Below, one piece after another: positions 4,762 through 5,612 of a stretch of 5,612 bases of DNA. The translations under genes and the position numbers were made by a program. The stretch covers positions 1 through 5,612 of the forward strand of contig JBGPYB010000237.1 of the NCBI GenBank assembly GCA_041493035.1. The letters run 5' to 3'. Numbering within the stretch: the stretch's first letter is position 1; each line of letters starts with the position of its first letter. This DNA is from JBGPYB01 sp041493035 (GTDB lineage: Bacteria; Acidobacteriota; Vicinamibacteria; Fen-336). Under the pieces are notes generated by a model that did no database searches, was not told where the DNA came from, and saw only the letters and a list, made by a program, of their open reading frames with translations.

Positions 4762-5612
4762 CTACGGCGGCGGCTGGGTCATGAACGCGGCGACGTCGCG
4801 AGTGGCCTTGGTTTCGACGCCAGGCTCTTTCAGAAAGCCGAGGTCGCTGAACCAGTCGATGAAGCGGTTGTGCCACGTGCCGAACGGAATCCCGTCGCGA
4901 CCCTTGAGCCCGCCGGCGTGCACGCCGTTGCCGTAGACAGCATCTCGATGTTCGGCACGCCGAGCTTCAGCATGGCGGCAAAGTACTCATCGGCCCAGGT
5001 CGCGGATGTCCGGTCACCCGAACCGGCGGACGCGATGAACGACGGCGGAGCGTTGCGAGGAACCGGCGGGCTCGCGCCGCGCGCGAACGGCGTCGGACCG
5101 GGATACAGGAGCGCCACGAAGTTCGGCCGCGCGGACACTCCGCCGAGCGGATCGTCGGCGGCGTGGTGTTTCCCATCGAAATCGGCGAAGAAGACACCGG
5201 TCGCTGCGGCGAGCTCGGCGCCGGCGGAGAAACCCATGATGCCGATCTTCTGCGGGTCGATGCCCCACTCCGCGGCACGCGCCCGCGTGAGACGGATCGC
5301 CTGCATTGCGTCGCCGACGGCGTCGACTTCGGCGATGTAGCCGTCGTTGCGCAGCCGATTGCGCAGGATGATGGCGTTGACGCCGTAGTTGTAGAGATAC
5401 GGGACGAGGTCCCCACACTCCGTGCCGACGTTGAGCGTGCGGTGTCCGCCGCCGGCGACGACGATGATCGCGGCCCGGTGTTGGTGCCGGGGTCGACGGT
5501 GTGCACCTCGATCGACGGGTTATGGATGTTGACGATGCTCTGGATACGACCCGGCACGCCGTTCGTCATGTTGTACTGCTCCGCCTCGCGGACACACGAC
5601 GCGTTGAGGGAC
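4762..5612 (-). pseudogene. Alpha/beta-hydrolase esterase (acetylxylan esterase/BD-FAE-like), two frameshifts, 5' end outside window
   Basis: Three frames join into one protein. Frame 1 (5611 to about 5475) reads SLNASCVREAEQYNM and on to VHTVDPGTNTG. A missing base at about 5474-5476 moves to frame 2: AAIIVVAGGGHRTLNVGTE, then MGFSAGAELA with nucleophile Ser in GFSAG, YPGPTPFARG, and SAGSGDR with the likely catalytic Asp. A missing base at about 4936-4940 moves to frame 3: VYGNGVHAGGLKGRDG with the catalytic His, FGTWHNRFIDWFSDLGFL, and TAG at 4764-4762. All catalytic parts survive in order, in about 283 residues. The family deacylates carbohydrates and related esters, often after export; the signal peptide, if any, is outside the window. 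Neither half alone would keep Ser, Asp and His together. This is either a recently broken gene or a working gene with two consensus errors; the second is quite possible because the protein sequence around each break is otherwise intact. Confidence 0.8.

Noticed and set aside
3251..4936. 561-codon plus-strand frame overlapping the amidohydrolase
   Set aside because: It is the +2 shadow of the amidohydrolase with low-complexity Arg/Pro/Gly sequence, then runs antisense to the small gene and the esterase.
1..5612. CRISPR array, insertion sequence, transposase or phage genes
   Set aside because: No regularly spaced repeats, no transposase-like frame and no terminal inverted repeats were seen.

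Overview
The window is GC-rich bacterial DNA with dense coding on both strands. Together, a Tat-exported molybdenum enzyme, a multi-haem lipoprotein, a secreted amidohydrolase and an esterase of a kind I associate with large soil genomes suggest a Gram-negative, respiratory, free-living bacterium. Acidobacteriota or a similar phylum is my guess; no marker gene here proves it.

Left part (1-2615, minus strand): a two-gene piece of a respiratory operon. The first gene transcribed (2615-987) encodes a predicted lipoprotein with two c-type haem domains fused to an ethylbenzene-dehydrogenase-type gamma (haem b) domain. Sixty-four bases downstream, the second gene (922 to the window edge) encodes the N-terminal 307 residues of a Tat-exported molybdopterin oxidoreductase of the type II DMSO reductase family, the group that holds NarG, NxrA, selenate, (per)chlorate and dimethylsulfide enzymes. 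Its N-terminal Fe-S motif has Cys and Asp where NarG has His and Cys, which points to the periplasmic nitrite oxidoreductase/archaeal nitrate reductase side of the family. The iron-sulfur beta subunit is expected just outside the window. The substrate cannot be read from this fragment. The likely picture is a periplasmic Mo enzyme passing electrons through a fused b/c-haem subunit.

Middle (2616-3218): a 603-base divergent intergenic region with much structure. It contains a perfect 10-bp palindrome with a 4-base spacer just upstream of the cytochrome gene. On the plus strand it then holds a hairpin-rich stretch with a perfect TTGACA box, a 22-codon ORF with a strong Shine-Dalgarno, and a very strong intrinsic terminator ending in eight T. 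This looks like an independent small RNA or leader unit that I cannot assign to a known family.

Right part (3219-5612): a plus-strand secreted metal-dependent amidohydrolase (424 aa) meets two minus-strand genes tail to tail, with both stop codons sharing one TTAA. The minus-strand pair is an alpha/beta-hydrolase esterase, with two single-base frameshifts and its 5' end outside the window, followed after 8 bases by an 87-codon protein with an internal duplication, cut by an in-frame TGA at codon 33. The three lesions in about 850 bases mean either a decaying locus or base-level assembly errors.
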